64,000 nucleotides of DNA from Sporichthya polymorpha DSM 43042. Its GTDB lineage: Bacteria > Actinomycetota > Actinomycetes > Sporichthyales > Sporichthyaceae. Below the pieces are notes generated by a model. That model saw only the letters and a program-made list of their open reading frames with translations. It made no database searches and was not told where the DNA came from. Location: assembly GCF_000384115.1 (NCBI RefSeq), contig NZ_KB913029.1, forward strand, positions 716,907 through 780,906, read 5' to 3'. Below, in pieces: positions 25,118 through 33,803 of the stretch. Position 1 is the first letter of the stretch. Every line of letters begins with the position of its first letter. A program made the translations under genes and the position numbers.

Positions 25118-26764
25118 CTACTCAGATTTGGCGAGTGCACGGTCCACCTCGCGTGCTGTGTTCCGGCCCGGCCACCCGCTCAGATAGGACATCGGGAACG
25201 CGCCGGAACCGGAATGCCACAGGCCCTTCACCGGGGTGCGGTACGCGGCCAGGGACGGGGTGGGCCGCCATGGTCCCAGCTGCGCGAGACTCAGGTCTGC
25301 ATGGGAGTAGTTGCCCTTGTAGACGTGGTACCGGCTCTCGAACTCGGGCGGGCTGGTGTCATACCGGTCGAGCACCATGTCGCTGGTCCCGGGCGCGTAA
25401 CTGTCGAACACCGCCATCGCCCGCTTGACGTACAGCTCGGACTCGGTCTCCCAGTCCCGCCCGCCGGAGAGCTTGATCGGAGTGTTGAAGGCGTACATGT
25501 ACAGCGTGTCCCCGCCGCTGCCCGGCGGCACCAGCGATCGGTCGGAGATCGACGGCACGATGGTGGTCAGCGGGATGTTGTCGTCGTAGTCCCCGGTCAT
25601 GCCGAGATAGGCCGACCGCCGCAGATGCTCCAGGGTCGGGCACAGGGTGAGCGTCGACATCACCTCGTCGTCGACCTCGCCCTTGAGCTTCGGGAACGTG
25701 GGGCGACCGCTGAGCGCCATGTCGGACTTGAAGATGTACACCCCGTGCCGCGAGACCTGCATTCCGCGCATCTCGCCGTGCGTGTCGTCCGGGATCTCCT
25801 TCGGGTCGACCAGACGCTCGATGAGGGTGTACGGGTCGACCGCTCCGATCACCTGTTTGGCCGCGATCACTTCACCGTTTGTGAGCTCGACCCCTGTCGC
25901 CCGGCCGCCTCGGACCTGGATCTGCCGCACCGGGGTCGCGACGCGAATCTCACCGCCGTGATCGACGACGCAGGCGGCCAGGGCTCGGGTGAACTGCCCG
26001 CTCCCGCCCATCGGTCGGCGCACCCCCCACTGGTGGATGCCGGTCAGCACCGCCATGTACACCCCACTGCCGGGCTCGGCGATGGGTCCCCAGCTGGCCA
26101 GGGAGTAGGTACCCAGAGGCGCCTTGACCTCTTCGCGTTCGAAGTTCTCCTCGAGCACGGACTCGATCGAATTGAGGAAGACCCGAGCGCCGCGGGCGAC
26201 ATCCTTGCGGCCCTTGGCCAGGTGCTTCATGGTCTGCGCCAGCATCGCGGGCCGCACGCGGAAGGGATGGCCCTGAAAATATGGCATCGCGGCCGACAAG
26301 GTGGCCGTAATCTGCCCGACCAGCTGCTCGTACTTGACGGCGTCGCGCCGAGAGAACCGACGGATGTGTTCCACGGTCTTGCTGAGGTCCTTGTAGAACG
26401 GCATGTAGGACCCGTCGGGGAACAGGCCGGTGGTCAGCGTGGTCGGGTACACCCACTTCAGGCCGTACTTGGCCAGGTTCAGCTGATCGATGACGGAGGG
26501 CTTGACCCCCGTGAGGAGGAACTCCAGCGAGCACGGTGAGACCTGGTAACCGGGCGCGTTCGTCATCTCCCGGGACCAGCACAGCCCTCCGACCACCTCG
26601 CGCGCCTCCAGGACCAGAACCCGACGCCCGGCCTTCGCCAAGAAGGCCGCGGCGACGAGTCCGTTGTGCCCGCCACCGACGATGATCGCGTCGTAGGTGC
26701 CACTGCTGGTGGTCGCCACCTGGTAGCGGATGACGCCGGGAAGGTCGGTGTCGAACGGGTTCAT
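25118..26764 (-). CDS. Phytoene desaturase/PYROXD2-like FAD oxidoreductase
   Basis: This 548-residue flavoprotein has an FAD-binding GGGHNG at residues 30-35 followed by ...VLVLEA, and ends with a conserved GLWHSGSGAFPMSYLSGWPGRN segment, as in CrtI-like amine-oxidase-superfamily proteins. The ATG at 26764 has AGGAGG upstream. Such enzymes desaturate or oxidise carotenoid-like or other hydrophobic substrates. It is the last gene of the cassette with two CrtC/AttH-like proteins, so a CrtI/CrtC-like pairing on a long hydrophobic substrate is tempting. No phytoene synthase is present, so carotenoid synthesis here is unlikely. Confidence 0.87.
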   Translation of the reverse strand: MNPFDTDLPGVIRYQVATTSSGTYDAIIVGGGHNGLVAAAFLAKAGRRVLVLEAREVVGGLCWSREMTNAPGYQVSPCSLEFLLTGVKPSVIDQLNLAKYGLKWVYPTTLTTGLFPDGSYMPFYKDLSKTVEHIRRFSRRDAVKYEQLVGQITATLSAAMPYFQGHPFRVRPAMLAQTMKHLAKGRKDVARGARVFLNSIESVLEENFEREEVKAPLGTYSLASWGPIAEPGSGVYMAVLTGIHQWGVRRPMGGSGQFTRALAACVVDHGGEIRVATPVRQIQVRGGRATGVELTNGEVIAAKQVIGAVDPYTLIERLVDPKEIPDDTHGEMRGMQVSRHGVYIFKSDMALSGRPTFPKLKGEVDDEVMSTLTLCPTLEHLRRSAYLGMTGDYDDNIPLTTIVPSISDRSLVPPGSGGDTLYMYAFNTPIKLSGGRDWETESELYVKRAMAVFDSYAPGTSDMVLDRYDTSPPEFESRYHVYKGNYSHADLSLAQLGPWRPTPSLAAYRTPVKGLWHSGSGAFPMSYLSGWPGRNTAREVDRALAKSE

Positions 26765-26793
26765 CGTTCCTCCTGGGTGGATCCGGGGTCGCA

Positions 26794-27804
26794 TCAGGGA
26801 AGGGGTCGGAGCCGGATCGTGCGGTCGGTCAGCCCGTGCCCGATTTCGCCGTCCCACTCGAAGCGGGTCATCGCTTCGAGCAGGTTGTGGTGCGCGGTGT
26901 CCGCACCGTGCATGCCGAACAGGAGTTCGCTGGGCCCGGCCAGCGACAGCGGGGCGACCTGGAGTACCTCAGCCCGCACCGTCACCGCGCCCGTGGCGGT
27001 CCTCAGCGTGAAGCTGTAGGGCTCGGCCGCGTTGGTCGCATCGCTCAGCAGCGGCAGGTCGGTCACGTCCACCTCGGCGGGTGCGTAACTCTCGCGGTCC
27101 CCGACGATCGCGTGGGTCTCCTGCCGCCCGTCGACACCGGTCAGGTGGAACAGCTCGAAGGTCCGCCCGCTGGGGAACTGGCCGTGGATCCAAATGTGCC
27201 GGTCGATGCGCGACATGTCGCGCGGCCCCCAGCTGTGGTCCCGCAGGCCGGAGCCGGTGAACTCGACACGCTCGGCGCCGAGAGTGAGGTGGCCGGAGCC
27301 GGAGCCGTGCTGCTCGTAGTGCGCGGTAGCCCAGCTGTCGTTGTTGAGCTTCCCGAGGTCGAAGGCCGGCCCCCAGGCCTCGAAGGCCAGCTCGGTCTCC
27401 AGAACCGTGTGCTCACCCTCGGCGAACGGACCCGCGCGCAGCTGCTCGCCGGAGACCACGCTGACTGCGCCGCGCAGCCCCTTGGTCCAGCGCTGGAACG
27501 GATCTTCGCAGCGGAAGAACGACCCGCAGCCGTCCGGTCCCGCCAACCCTCCGCCGTAGGCGAAGGAGTTCGCCACGGCGAATCGGTCACCGGGCAGGAA
27601 CGCGACGAAGAAGTAGTTCCACAGCTCGACGTCGAACGCCGCGCGGCCTTGGTGGAAGAAGTACCCGATCTCAGCCGCGGGCGCGTAGAATTGCGTGAGG
27701 TAGTTCTCCGACCAGCCCGGCAGGTCGACCGGAGTGTGCACCCCTTCGTCCCGCTCGGTCAGCCCGCGCGGCAGCGGATGCCTCGTCAGATCCTGGGCGG
27801 TCAT
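26794..27804 (-). CDS. CrtC/AttH-like 'RDHSWG' family protein (paralogue 3)
   Basis: This 336-residue protein carries GLRDHSWGPR at residues 186-195 and an AHYEQ block at 161-165, the fingerprints of this lipocalin-like family. A WSENYL motif lies near residue 31 and RFEWDGEIGHGLTDRT at the C-terminus. The ATG at 27804 overlaps the stop of the adjacent paralogue (ATGA). It is more like the next gene than like the two copies in the left operon, pointing to a local tandem duplication. No signal peptide is visible. The reaction is unknown. Confidence 0.76.
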   Translation of the reverse strand: MTAQDLTRHPLPRGLTERDEGVHTPVDLPGWSENYLTQFYAPAAEIGYFFHQGRAAFDVELWNYFFVAFLPGDRFAVANSFAYGGGLAGPDGCGSFFRCEDPFQRWTKGLRGAVSVVSGEQLRAGPFAEGEHTVLETELAFEAWGPAFDLGKLNNDSWATAHYEQHGSGSGHLTLGAERVEFTGSGLRDHSWGPRDMSRIDRHIWIHGQFPSGRTFELFHLTGVDGRQETHAIVGDRESYAPAEVDVTDLPLLSDATNAAEPYSFTLRTATGAVTVRAEVLQVAPLSLAGPSELLFGMHGADTAHHNLLEAMTRFEWDGEIGHGLTDRTIRLRPLP

Positions 27805-28805
27805 GGCGTCCTCCGCACGGTTCGCTCGGAGAGGCCGTGTCCGTCCGCCCCGTCCCAGGTGAAGCGGGTCGCGCCCTCGCAGAGCCAGTGCGAGCTGACC
27901 GGGCTCGGGTCCGCCCCGAGGACGAGTTCGCTCTCGCCGGTGAGGGACATCACCGCGACGTCCCCCACGTCGGCTGTGATCGTCACCGGCCCGTCCTCGG
28001 AGGTGATCTCGAGGACGTAATCGCCGCCCGCGGCGGCGAGGTCGGAGATCAGCGGCGCCTCACTGATCAGCTTCGCCGGCGTGGGGCCGTTACCGCGGTC
28101 GATGGTGACGTGGGAGAGCACGTGTCCGCTCGGCGCGACGAGGTGGAAGATCATGAACGCCCGCCCGTCGTCCCACCGGGCGTGCAGCCAACAGTGCCGG
28201 CCTACCTTGGAGTAGTCGCGGGCCCCCCAGGAGTGGTCCCGAAGCCCCGCGCCCGCGATGTCCAGCGGCCCCTGACCGTCCCAGGAGATCGTGCCGGTGA
28301 CATCACAGTTCTGCTCGTAGTGTGCGCTCGCCCAGGTCTGCTGGGACAGGTCCATGTCGAAGGCGGGACCACGGGCCTGCCACCGCAGATCGAACGAGAG
28401 CGGGACGGCTGGGCCGTCGGTCAGCGCGCCGCCGACGAGTTGGTCCGGCGACACCACGCGGGCGGCGCCGTGGAAGGTCTTGGTCCACGTCCGGAACGGC
28501 TCGTCGCACCGGTAGGACAGGGCCGCCGCCTCCGGGTTTTCCGCGGAGTGGGCCGGCGCGGTGGCCTTGGCCAACGCGAGCGTCCCGTCCGGCAGGAACA
28601 CCACCGCGATCTCCTGCCAGATCCGCGGGTCGTAGGTGGGTCGGCCCAGGTGCAGCCACATGGAGATCCCGGCGTCCGGGAACGAGGCGTAGCTCAGGTA
28701 GTTCTCCGACCACAGCGGTGCCGGGCCGATCTCGTGCGGAAGGTCGTCGATCGCACGGAGGTAGTGCGGCCGGTACTGCCGGGCCTCCACAACCTGACTG
28801 ACCAT
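27801..28805 (-). CDS. CrtC/AttH-like 'RDHSWG' family protein (paralogue 4)
   Basis: This 334-residue protein has GLRDHSWGAR at residues 187-196, AHYEQ at 161-165, WSENYL near 32 and a closing RFTWDGADGHGLSERT, the same block order as its neighbour at 26794. The ATG at 28805 shares one base with the stop of the kinase gene (TGATG). Two adjacent members, co-translated, suggest a heterodimer or consecutive steps on one substrate. Confidence 0.76.
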   Translation of the reverse strand: MVSQVVEARQYRPHYLRAIDDLPHEIGPAPLWSENYLSYASFPDAGISMWLHLGRPTYDPRIWQEIAVVFLPDGTLALAKATAPAHSAENPEAAALSYRCDEPFRTWTKTFHGAARVVSPDQLVGGALTDGPAVPLSFDLRWQARGPAFDMDLSQQTWASAHYEQNCDVTGTISWDGQGPLDIAGAGLRDHSWGARDYSKVGRHCWLHARWDDGRAFMIFHLVAPSGHVLSHVTIDRGNGPTPAKLISEAPLISDLAAAGGDYVLEITSEDGPVTITADVGDVAVMSLTGESELVLGADPSPVSSHWLCEGATRFTWDGADGHGLSERTVRRTP

Positions 28806-29899
28806 CAGTTGCCTACCTGCGTTTGAATCAACGACAGGCTGTCGTTGTCGGCTATGCAGTGGGCCGCCCGCTGGATCATGGCGACCAGCAGAGCCTGCTG
28901 GCGCTCGCCGACGTGCTCGTAGGTCATGAAGGCCATCCCGGGCAGGACGAGGTTGTAGGCGACGGCCAGCCGGTAGGCCGTCCAGGCCTCGACCCACGGG
29001 TAGTCCGCGACCCCGGACCGCACCAGTTCGTCGTGGTAGATCCGGACCAGACGCTCGTCGTGGCCCCGCCGGACCTCGGTCGGCAGGCTCTGGCTGATCA
29101 GGTAGGCGAGGTCCACGGGCCCAGCGGCCTGCTGCAGGGTCTGGAAGTCCACAAAGACCAGCTCGCCGCCGGCGCCGAGGAAGAGGTTCTCGGCGCGCAG
29201 TTCGCCGTGCACGAGGGTTCGGGGCTCCCCCAGCGCTGCGGCGAGTTGCTCCAGCAGCCCGGGCAGGGACTCTCCGAACTCCCGCACCGCCCCGTCGACA
29301 CCGGTAGCAGCACAGGCCGCCGGCCAGACGGCCCCGAAGACCTGCCCGTACTGCCCGAGCAGCCCGCGGCCCGTCGCGGAGTCCAGTGCCGGGAACGAGC
29401 CGGCGTAGACGTCCAGGCGATCGTGCCGCCACCACTGGGCGTGGAAGCGGGCGAGTTCGCGCGCCGCGGTCTCCGCCTCGGCCAGGGTCATTCCGGTGAG
29501 CTGATCCATCGGGGTGTGCTCGACGAGATCCTCGATGACGAGCACGAAGTCGGAGGTGTCTTCGTCGAAGACCACCACCAGCGGTGCCGGGACGCGGACG
29601 GGGCTCTCGTGCGCGAAGTCACGGTAGAACGTGCACTCCTTGCGGTAGGCGCCGATCGCGTTGAGAAGGTCGCGCACCGGGCCCTCGACGGGCAGCTTGA
29701 CGATCGCCGTGGCCGGGAGATCCGCCGGGCCCTGGAGGTGGAGGCGATACATGCGGGTGCTGAACGCGACGCCGGCGGTCAGTTCGGTCGCCTCGACGAC
29801 CTCGACCTTCTGAGAGGCCGCGAGCCGACCCGTTTCCTGCAGCGCGCTGGTCAGCCAGGCGCTGTCGAGTTCGTCGATCTTGGTGACCGGGGCGGTCAC
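28805..29899 (-). CDS. APH/EcKL-type phosphotransferase family protein with HGE motif
   Basis: This 364-residue kinase-fold protein starts at a GTG at 29899 overlapping the LLM stop (GTGA). The N-lobe lysine (AIVKLP near 68) and the metal site FVDFQ at 249-253 are present. The catalytic loop, however, reads HGELRAEN at 231-238, with Glu where the family has catalytic Asp. It may be a weak kinase, a pseudokinase, or an active variant. Its counterpart at 7730-8818 keeps HGD. Both lie beside SWG-family genes, which ties the two families functionally. Confidence 0.86.
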   Translation of the reverse strand: MTAPVTKIDELDSAWLTSALQETGRLAASQKVEVVEATELTAGVAFSTRMYRLHLQGPADLPATAIVKLPVEGPVRDLLNAIGAYRKECTFYRDFAHESPVRVPAPLVVVFDEDTSDFVLVIEDLVEHTPMDQLTGMTLAEAETAARELARFHAQWWRHDRLDVYAGSFPALDSATGRGLLGQYGQVFGAVWPAACAATGVDGAVREFGESLPGLLEQLAAALGEPRTLVHGELRAENLFLGAGGELVFVDFQTLQQAAGPVDLAYLISQSLPTEVRRGHDERLVRIYHDELVRSGVADYPWVEAWTAYRLAVAYNLVLPGMAFMTYEHVGERQQALLVAMIQRAAHCIADNDSLSLIQTQVGN

Positions 29900-31053
29900 G
29901 CCGACGCCTCGACCAGCGCGTTTGTCTGTGCGGCGACCTCCATCGCACGGCGGACCGAGTCCTGCGCGTCGGCCGGACCGAGCACGAGCGGCGAGAAGTC
30001 GAGGTGGCCGACGAAACTGGCGCCCGCCTCGACGAATTGGGCATTGATCTCCGCCATCTCCTTCGGGGAGCCGACGAAGAACGCGGCGCGTGACATCGCG
30101 TCGCTGACGTTGGAGACGAAAGCGTTGATCTCCTCGTCCGACTGTTCGAAAGGGGCCCAGTGCATGGCGTAGTGCCAGTTCTCCGGCATCACGGAATTGA
30201 AGCCCTCGTCGGCCCAGCTCTTGGTGTCCAGGCGCCCGAACTGCGCGGCGAAGTACTTCGCGAGCGGGTTGCGCACGATGCGATCGATCGTGTCGGGGTC
30301 GTCGTGGCAGATGCAGATGTTCCAAATGCCGAACCCGAAGGCGTCGGGATCCCGGCCGAACTCCTCGACCTGCCGGCGGACCGCCTTCACCTGATCGGCG
30401 AACTTCTCGGGCGTGGTGATCGCCTGCGGCACGGCGGCCTCGAAGCCGTCCGCATGCTTGGCCGCGATCTCCAGCAGCATCGGCCCGCCGCCGAGCGCCC
30501 AGAACTCCGGGCGCTTCTCTGGACGGGAGGTGCCAATGAAGGCGTTCTTGTAGTTCCAGATGTTGCCTTCGTGGCTGAACGGCGCGTCGGCCTCCCAGAG
30601 CTTGTTCATGAGAACGAACATGTCCTCCAGCCGCTTGAGACCCTCAGCCCGCTTGTAGCCGAACGGTTTCGTCTGGCGCAGCTCGCCGGCACCTAACGCG
30701 CAGACGACGTCCCCGTCGGTGCCGTGAGCCAGCGTCAGCATCTTGCGCAGCAGCTCCGCGGGCGCAGAGCGGACGGCGTCAGTCGTGACCCGGACATTGG
30801 CGTGCGGGTTGGCAGCGAGGGCGAAGGCGGCTTCGACGAAGGGGTCGTGAGTGGCCGATCCGTCGACGAAGTCCGCCGCCGGCGAGTTCTGCGTGTTCCA
30901 CAGATTGCCCGGGAACCAGCAGGACAGCTCGTCCCACAGCCACAGGAAGTCGATGCCACCCTGTTCCAGCCCAGCAGTGAAGGGCGCGATCATCGACAGC
31001 GGCGTGGTCCGGTGATTGTCGAACGGGACGGCGAAGCGGACGCGATTCGGCAC
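29896..31053 (-). CDS. LLM class flavin (F420)-dependent oxidoreductase
   Basis: This 385-residue protein starts at a GTG at 31053 with AAGGAG six bases upstream. LLM-family features include ELLRKMLTLAHGTDGDVVCALGAGELRQTKPFGYKR near residues 95-135 and ALGGGPMLLEIAAKHADGFE near 180-200. It is the first gene of the right-hand cassette (LLM, kinase, two SWG proteins, flavoprotein) and is paralogous to the gene at 2707-3852. The substrate is unknown; a hydrophobic alcohol or ketone is plausible. Confidence 0.9.
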   Translation of the reverse strand: MPNRVRFAVPFDNHRTTPLSMIAPFTAGLEQGGIDFLWLWDELSCWFPGNLWNTQNSPAADFVDGSATHDPFVEAAFALAANPHANVRVTTDAVRSAPAELLRKMLTLAHGTDGDVVCALGAGELRQTKPFGYKRAEGLKRLEDMFVLMNKLWEADAPFSHEGNIWNYKNAFIGTSRPEKRPEFWALGGGPMLLEIAAKHADGFEAAVPQAITTPEKFADQVKAVRRQVEEFGRDPDAFGFGIWNICICHDDPDTIDRIVRNPLAKYFAAQFGRLDTKSWADEGFNSVMPENWHYAMHWAPFEQSDEEINAFVSNVSDAMSRAAFFVGSPKEMAEINAQFVEAGASFVGHLDFSPLVLGPADAQDSVRRAMEVAAQTNALVEASA

Positions 31054-31147
31054 GGGATCTCCTTGGTCAGTATGCGACGGGGCGGATCAGGCGATTGCGC
31101 GGATGGGGGTGACGGCGGTGGTTCGGCCAGGTTGGGCACTCGCCAAC

Positions 31148-32653
31148 TCAGGGGTACCGGATGTCCACCGGGACGCACTTCGCCCCCTCCGGCGCGAGGT
31201 ACTGCTTGTTCGACAACCCCAGCACGAAGTAGCAGGAGGTCATGACCCGCGGCAGCTGGGTCGTGAACGTCAGAGGTGAGGTCAGGCCTCCGAGGTTGGT
31301 GTTCTTGACCGTGTACATCGCTTTGAGCATGTCGGCGGGGGTCGGGTTCGCCGGCAGGCCGCCCTTGGTGGCCTCCTGCGCCAGCACGCCCGACGCCCAG
31401 GCCATCGCCGGGCTCGGCCCCACGATCGGGCGGCCGAAGTACCTGATGGCCGCGTCACTGTAGGCACGCGTCGCGGGCAGCGAACGGTCCATCCAGGGGA
31501 ACACGATGGACGGTGCGAAGAAGTTGTCCTTGTTCAGCTGCGGATACTCGGGCAGGGTGCGACTGACTCCCAGACTGATGCCGATGAACTTCGGGTGATA
31601 GTCCTGTGCTTCGCAATTGCCGGCGAAGCGCCCGATGCTCGGCCCGTCCAGGATCACGATGATCCCGTCAACTCCCGCACGCTTGGCGGCGATGCATTGC
31701 GAGGTGTAGCTGGGCGCAGCTACCGAAGCAGGCTGTGAAATCACGACCTCGCCGCCGATGCGCTTGATCGCAGGCGAACCGACAGCCAGGTCCTTGGCCG
31801 CCCCCGGCGGCCCACAGGAATTGGGAACCTCGATGCAGTAGTAGACCGCCAGCTTCTTTGCCCCTCGCTTGATGGCGACGTCGGCGGTCGCGCCGCCGAT
31901 CACGGCCGCGTGAGGACCGATCGGGAAGAAGACGGGATTGGTGTAGTAGACCGTTGAGCTGGACTCCCCGCCGATGGCAGGAATTCCCTCGTCCTTCAGG
32001 TACGACGCGACACCCTGGACGGACAACGGGTTCGCCAATCCGACGAACGCGATCGCGCCTTCCTTCTCCACGAGGCGGCGGGCAAGGGTCAGCGCGACGG
32101 CTGGATCCCCGCCGTCATCGGCCGAGATCAAGCGCACCGGGTGCCCCCCCAGTCCGCCGCAAGCGTTGGCCGCCTTGACCCAGACCTGCAACGCCTCCGG
32201 CAGACCGTTGAACAACTCACCGAGGAAGCCCGATTGCGTGGCGATGTTGCCGATGGTGATAGTCGATCCGGAGATCGCACAGGACTTCCCCGAAGCCGCG
32301 GCGCCCGCTGCGGGATCTGGCCGGGGGGCGGTGCCCTGCGGGCTCTTCCCCGCAGAAACGGCAGGCGCCGTCGCGCTACCCGCGGACCCGCGGGCGGTGC
32401 TCGTGCCAGCGGGGACTGCACCCGATGCGGCGGCTGCCCCCCCCGCGCTGCCCGGCGCGGCCACCATGCCGCCGTCCGTCTGCTCGACCGCGACGCCGCC
32501 CGCCGTATTTGCGGCCACGAACTCTTCGTAGTCACGGCGCGAGCCACACCCCGCCAGGGCAACTACCGCCACCATCGCGACCACCAGAGCTGCAGCAACA
32601 CGGCGATCGGCGCGGCTGTTCCGATGGCGCGCGGCCGAAAACCGTGAGCGCAT
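31148..32653 (-). CDS. Branched-chain amino acid-type ABC substrate-binding lipoprotein (SBP-3)
   Basis: This 501-residue lipoprotein has a lipobox Cys near residue 35 (VALAGCGS), a long Ala/Gly/Pro linker and the same binding domain as SBP-1 and SBP-2, more divergent but with all eight cysteines kept. GGAGGA precedes the ATG at 32653. It lies 95 nt upstream of the LLM gene and may head that operon. It probably feeds the single transporter at 15865-19404. Confidence 0.9.
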   Translation of the reverse strand: MRSRFSAARHRNSRADRRVAAALVVAMVAVVALAGCGSRRDYEEFVAANTAGGVAVEQTDGGMVAAPGSAGGAAAASGAVPAGTSTARGSAGSATAPAVSAGKSPQGTAPRPDPAAGAAASGKSCAISGSTITIGNIATQSGFLGELFNGLPEALQVWVKAANACGGLGGHPVRLISADDGGDPAVALTLARRLVEKEGAIAFVGLANPLSVQGVASYLKDEGIPAIGGESSSTVYYTNPVFFPIGPHAAVIGGATADVAIKRGAKKLAVYYCIEVPNSCGPPGAAKDLAVGSPAIKRIGGEVVISQPASVAAPSYTSQCIAAKRAGVDGIIVILDGPSIGRFAGNCEAQDYHPKFIGISLGVSRTLPEYPQLNKDNFFAPSIVFPWMDRSLPATRAYSDAAIRYFGRPIVGPSPAMAWASGVLAQEATKGGLPANPTPADMLKAMYTVKNTNLGGLTSPLTFTTQLPRVMTSCYFVLGLSNKQYLAPEGAKCVPVDIRYP

Positions 32654-33104
32654 GCCGTCCTCCAGAAATCAGTGCAGGCAACACCCGTGCCTTGTCGCTA
32701 GTGTGCGCCGCCGCAAACACCTTGTCTAGCGGTTGTGTCCGCAATTCTCGGCTTCGATATGCCGCATCTAGAGGGAGTTTCGGGTAGACGGCACTAACGC
32801 CTAGACAGTGTGTGCGCGCAGCGGCGACGGTGACGGGGACAGCCGCGCCGGAGTGCGGGTGCCGTTAGTTGCACGGCCGCGCAATGCGGCGTTCCGCGCA
32901 GCTGACGCAGCCAGCGTGGCGCGGCAGCGCGAGCTCGCGGGCCTCGCGTTTCATGAGCTTGATCGCATGTGCGTCAGGCTGGTCGTCGCGGCCGGCATCC
33001 GGAGGCGGGTTCAGCGTCGTGCTGGTGCCGCATGCCGTTGTCGTTGTCGTTGTCGTTAGGCGGGCTCGCCTCGCGGGCGCTCGCGCCTCATCGAGGTCGA
33101 GGAC
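32654..33104. other. Divergent regulatory region between SBP-3 and phosphatase
   Basis: No gene is seen in these 450 bp. The region carries operator site E (32801-32817) and a weaker copy at 32713-32729 whose flank TGTCTAGCGGTTGTGTCC resembles the flank of site C. A short CGTTGT tandem repeat (about four units, 33033-33056) ends just before the phosphatase gene. Divergent promoters for SBP-3 and the phosphatase are expected here. Confidence 0.5.
32801..32817 (-). promoter_or_regulatory. Operator site E upstream of SBP-3
   Basis: The minus strand reads GCGCACA-N3-TGTCTAG, matching sites A and B in both spacing and orientation relative to the downstream gene. It lies 148 nt upstream of the SBP-3 start. 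Confidence 0.5.
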
Positions 33105-33803
33105 ATGCACAATTTTCGCGACGTCGGCGGCTATCCCGTCGCCGGCGGCACGACCCGTTGGGGTGTGCTGTACCGGGCCGGGACGCTCCATGGCATCTCT
33201 GAGGCGACACGAGCCCAACTGACCGGACTCGGCATCCGCACCGTGGTGGATCTGCGCGAGACCGTCGAAGCTGGCGACGCCCCCGCACCCCATCATGCTG
33301 GCACCTTCGCGCGAGTGAGTAACCCGATCTTCCGGCAGCGGGACATCGTCGGCACGGTGACAGATCTGGAGCCGCTCTACCTCCAGATCCTGGAACAGTG
33401 CGCGCCGGAGATTGTCTCGGCCATCGGGTTGCTCGCCAGCCCAGAGACGCTTCCGGCCGTCGTGCACTGCAGCGCAGGGAAGGACCGCACCGGGCTGGTC
33501 ATCGGGCTGACTCTTTCGGCAATCGGCGCGGCCGATGAGGTCGTCGCTCAGGACTACGGCCTCACCGAGGAGTTCCTCACCGGGGAACTGCGGACCCATA
33601 TCGCCGCCAAGAGCGAGCAGCTCGGAATCAGTACCCAGAAGCTGGTGACACTGATGGGCAGCCCACCCCGCGTTCTGCAGGCAACCCTCGATGCCTTGCG
33701 TGGCCGCTTCGGGGGAGCTGAGGGATACCTACTCGCGCACGGCCTGCGCCCGGAATCGCTGGACGTTCTGCGCGAGGCCCTCATCGAACGCGACGCCGAC
33801 TGA
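33105..33803 (+). CDS. Protein tyrosine/serine phosphatase, MptpB-like family
   Basis: This 232-residue phosphatase begins MHNFRDVGGY. An in-frame stop at 33057 and no other start codon between fix the ATG at 33105. The P-loop HCSAGKDRTG near residues 122-131 holds the catalytic Cys and Arg, and NFRDVGGY is the family's N-terminal signature. It is related to the phosphatase at 1898-2710, though more canonical (HCSAGKDRTG against HCTGGQDRTG). It is transcribed away from the catabolic island from the same regulatory region as SBP-3. Confidence 0.9.
   Translation: MHNFRDVGGYPVAGGTTRWGVLYRAGTLHGISEATRAQLTGLGIRTVVDLRETVEAGDAPAPHHAGTFARVSNPIFRQRDIVGTVTDLEPLYLQILEQCAPEIVSAIGLLASPETLPAVVHCSAGKDRTGLVIGLTLSAIGAADEVVAQDYGLTEEFLTGELRTHIAAKSEQLGISTQKLVTLMGSPPRVLQATLDALRGRFGGAEGYLLAHGLRPESLDVLREALIERDAD

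Noticed and set aside
25118-26764. Carotenoid biosynthesis cluster (CrtI with CrtC-like genes)
   Set aside because: No phytoene synthase or geranylgeranyl synthase gene is present, and the neighbours are transport and degradation genes.
28823-30172. Long open frame on the plus strand opposite the kinase and LLM genes
   Set aside because: It mirrors real minus-strand genes in GC-rich DNA, has a His/Asp/Arg/Gly-biased composition and no recognisable motif.
33033-33056. CGTTGT tandem repeat as a functional array
   Set aside because: Only about four short units; likely simple-sequence noise before the phosphatase gene.
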